From an uncultured Spirochaetaceae bacterium (GTDB lineage Bacteria; Spirochaetota; Spirochaetia; Treponematales; Treponemataceae): a DNA stretch of 6,614 nucleotides. The first letter of the stretch is position 1. Every line of letters begins with the position of its first letter. This document shows, piece by piece, positions 5,491 through 6,614 of the stretch. Both the position numbers and the translations under genes were made by a program. The DNA lies in NCBI GenBank assembly GCA_902766345.1, contig CACXDK010000374.1, positions 1-6,614 on the forward strand, in the 5' to 3' direction. Under the pieces are notes generated by a model. It was not told the origin of the DNA and made no database searches. It saw nothing but the letters and a program-made list of their open reading frames with translations.

Positions 5491-6330
5491 TTAGTCCTCA
5501 TTCTCGCCAAGATAGGCTGAAATTACTTCAGGATTGTTCTGCACCTGCTCAGGAGTTCCTGATGCTATCAATGCACCGAAGTTCAAAACATAAATTCTGT
5601 CAGAAATATCCATAACCAAATCCATGTGATGCTCTATCATAAATACAGTTAAATGAAAATCATCACGGATGCGGCGGATAAAATCCGTCAATTCTGCCGT
5701 TTCCTGAGGGTTCATACCAGCAGCAGGCTCATCAAGCAAAAGAAGGCTTGGATTTGTAGCAAGTGCACGGGCAATTTCAAGACGACGCTGTAAACCGTAC
5801 GGCAATGATGTACAAAGTTCATCCTTTACATCATACAAGTCTAAAATTTTAAGCAGTTCTGCCGTCTCTGCCCTCTGCTGAGCCTCTTCCTTTCTGTTCA
5901 GGCGGAATGTAGCCGTAAACACATTACTTGTACGGCGCAAATGCTTTGCAATCAGAACATTGTTGAATACCGTCTGGCTTTTCCACAAACGGATATTCTG
6001 AAAGGTTCTCGCAATTCCAAGCTTAGTAATTTTATCTGGAGTAGGCTCAATATGCTTTTTATATTCCCCACGGTGAAGACCAGCATACATTTTCTTCATT
6101 TTTCCGCGAGGATAATTTTCTACAATTTCAACCCCGTTAAACGAAACTGAACCATTTGTAGGAGCATAAACCCCCGTTACAACGTTAAATGCCGTAGTTT
6201 TTCCAGCACCGTTAGGACCTATCAACGAAACAATTTCACCTTTATTTACTTCAAGCGAAAGATTATTTACCGCTACAACGCCGCCAAACTGCATTGTAAT
6301 ATCTTTCATCTGCAATACATTTTCTGTCAT
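5491..6330 (-). CDS. livG: Branched-chain amino acid-type ABC transporter ATP-binding protein LivG
   Basis: A 279-aa ATPase partner of LivF. Motifs are Walker A GPNGAGKT (38-45), the LivG hallmark GIARTFQNIRLW (105-116, containing the Q-loop), the signature LPYGLQRRLEIARAL (176-190), Walker B LLLLDEP (196-202) and the H-loop MIEHHM (231-236). It is longer than the roughly 255 aa of E. coli LivG because of a basic insertion at about residues 72-97 (YPRGKMKKMYAGLHRGEYKK and following), between the N-terminal strands and the Q-loop. The signature has Pro in place of Ser, which I recall as common in LivG. Its ATG overlaps the livM stop by 4 nt (ATGA), and an AAGG lies 8 nt upstream of the ATG inside livM. 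Confidence 0.94.
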   Translation of the reverse strand: MTENVLQMKDITMQFGGVVAVNNLSLEVNKGEIVSLIGPNGAGKTTAFNVVTGVYAPTNGSVSFNGVEIVENYPRGKMKKMYAGLHRGEYKKHIEPTPDKITKLGIARTFQNIRLWKSQTVFNNVLIAKHLRRTSNVFTATFRLNRKEEAQQRAETAELLKILDLYDVKDELCTSLPYGLQRRLEIARALATNPSLLLLDEPAAGMNPQETAELTDFIRRIRDDFHLTVFMIEHHMDLVMDISDRIYVLNFGALIASGTPEQVQNNPEVISAYLGENED

Positions 6331-6614
6331 GACAACACCTTCGCCTTCTTTGCATTCTTAATTCTTGCAATAATCTTTTTTACAAAGCGTTTAATTCCGA
6401 CTATGCTGAATTCAGACTCTCCCATAATGCCTTTCTGATAGAACAAAACAATAAGCATTATTACAACCGAGAACACAACCTTTCTGAATCCCGGGCGCAG
6501 AATTTGAAGCGGAGTAAAGTTTAAGTTGGCATTATCAAGGAAGCGGAGCCACCATTCAGAGCATGCAATGAACAGGAACGAAGCAATGCAGCTTCCCGTT
6601 ACACTTCCAATACC
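6327..6614 (-). CDS. livM: Branched-chain amino acid-type ABC permease LivM, C-terminal end (cut by window edge)
   Basis: The last 95 codons of a membrane permease, read from the window edge to the TGA at 6327-6329. The sequence begins GIGSVTGSCIASFLFIACSE, fitting the conserved Gly-rich turn and following helix near the end of LivM. A second hydrophobic helix (KVVFSVVIMLIVLFYQ) is followed by KGIMGE, equivalent to the GLMG ending of the family. A basic tail (KRFVKKIIARIKNAKKAKVLS) extends about 25 residues beyond it, likely in the cytoplasm. Gene order livM-livG-livF supports the assignment over LivH. Confidence 0.85.
   Translation of the reverse strand, partial: GIGSVTGSCIASFLFIACSEWWLRFLDNANLNFTPLQILRPGFRKVVFSVVIMLIVLFYQKGIMGESEFSIVGIKRFVKKIIARIKNAKKAKVLS

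Overview
The window looks like chromosomal DNA from a treponeme-like spirochaete. It is moderately AT-rich with AT-rich intergenic DNA. It carries a Ser/Gly-rich lipoprotein with a relaxed lipobox, and HPr and HPr kinase side by side with no sugar EII gene in view. The genus is inferred from gene content and protein style, not from a marker gene. Nothing in the window suggests a phage, an IS element, a CRISPR array, or an rRNA or tRNA gene.

Layout from right to left, because almost everything reads on the minus strand. The end of a branched-chain-amino-acid-type ABC permease (livM, 6327-6614, cut by the window edge) overlaps livG by 4 nt, and livG is followed 6 nt later by livF. After a 45-nt gap come hprK, then ptsH (69 nt later), lexA (9 nt later) and holA (1 nt later). 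The hprK-ptsH-lexA-holA block joins carbon/energy sensing (HPr kinase and HPr with both His15 and Ser46), a LexA-family repressor and the delta subunit of the DNA polymerase III clamp loader. Spacing suggests that at least ptsH-lexA-holA is one transcript. hprK may also have its own promoter, placed so close to its ATG that the mRNA would be nearly leaderless.

holA converges, with only 10 nt between stop codons, on the single plus-strand gene at 1523-1747. This encodes a 74-aa YdbC/PC4-like single-stranded nucleic-acid-binding protein. That gene is divergent, across a 138-nt AT-rich region with promoter-like elements, from a two-gene minus-strand cell-envelope unit. The first gene of that unit (227-1384) encodes a lipoprotein with a long Ser/Gly/Lys tether and a helical C-terminal part. 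The second (1-230, cut by the window edge) overlaps it by 4 nt and encodes an exported protein with a similar TPR-like helical motif.

The most unusual observation is in lexA. Ungapped alignment to known LexA proteins places Asp127 at the catalytic serine, Arg164 at the catalytic lysine, and His-Gly in place of the Ala-Gly cleavage bond. The fold and the winged-helix DNA-binding domain appear intact. This predicts a LexA-type repressor that cannot self-cleave in the classical SOS manner. The other genes are ordinary members of well-known families.
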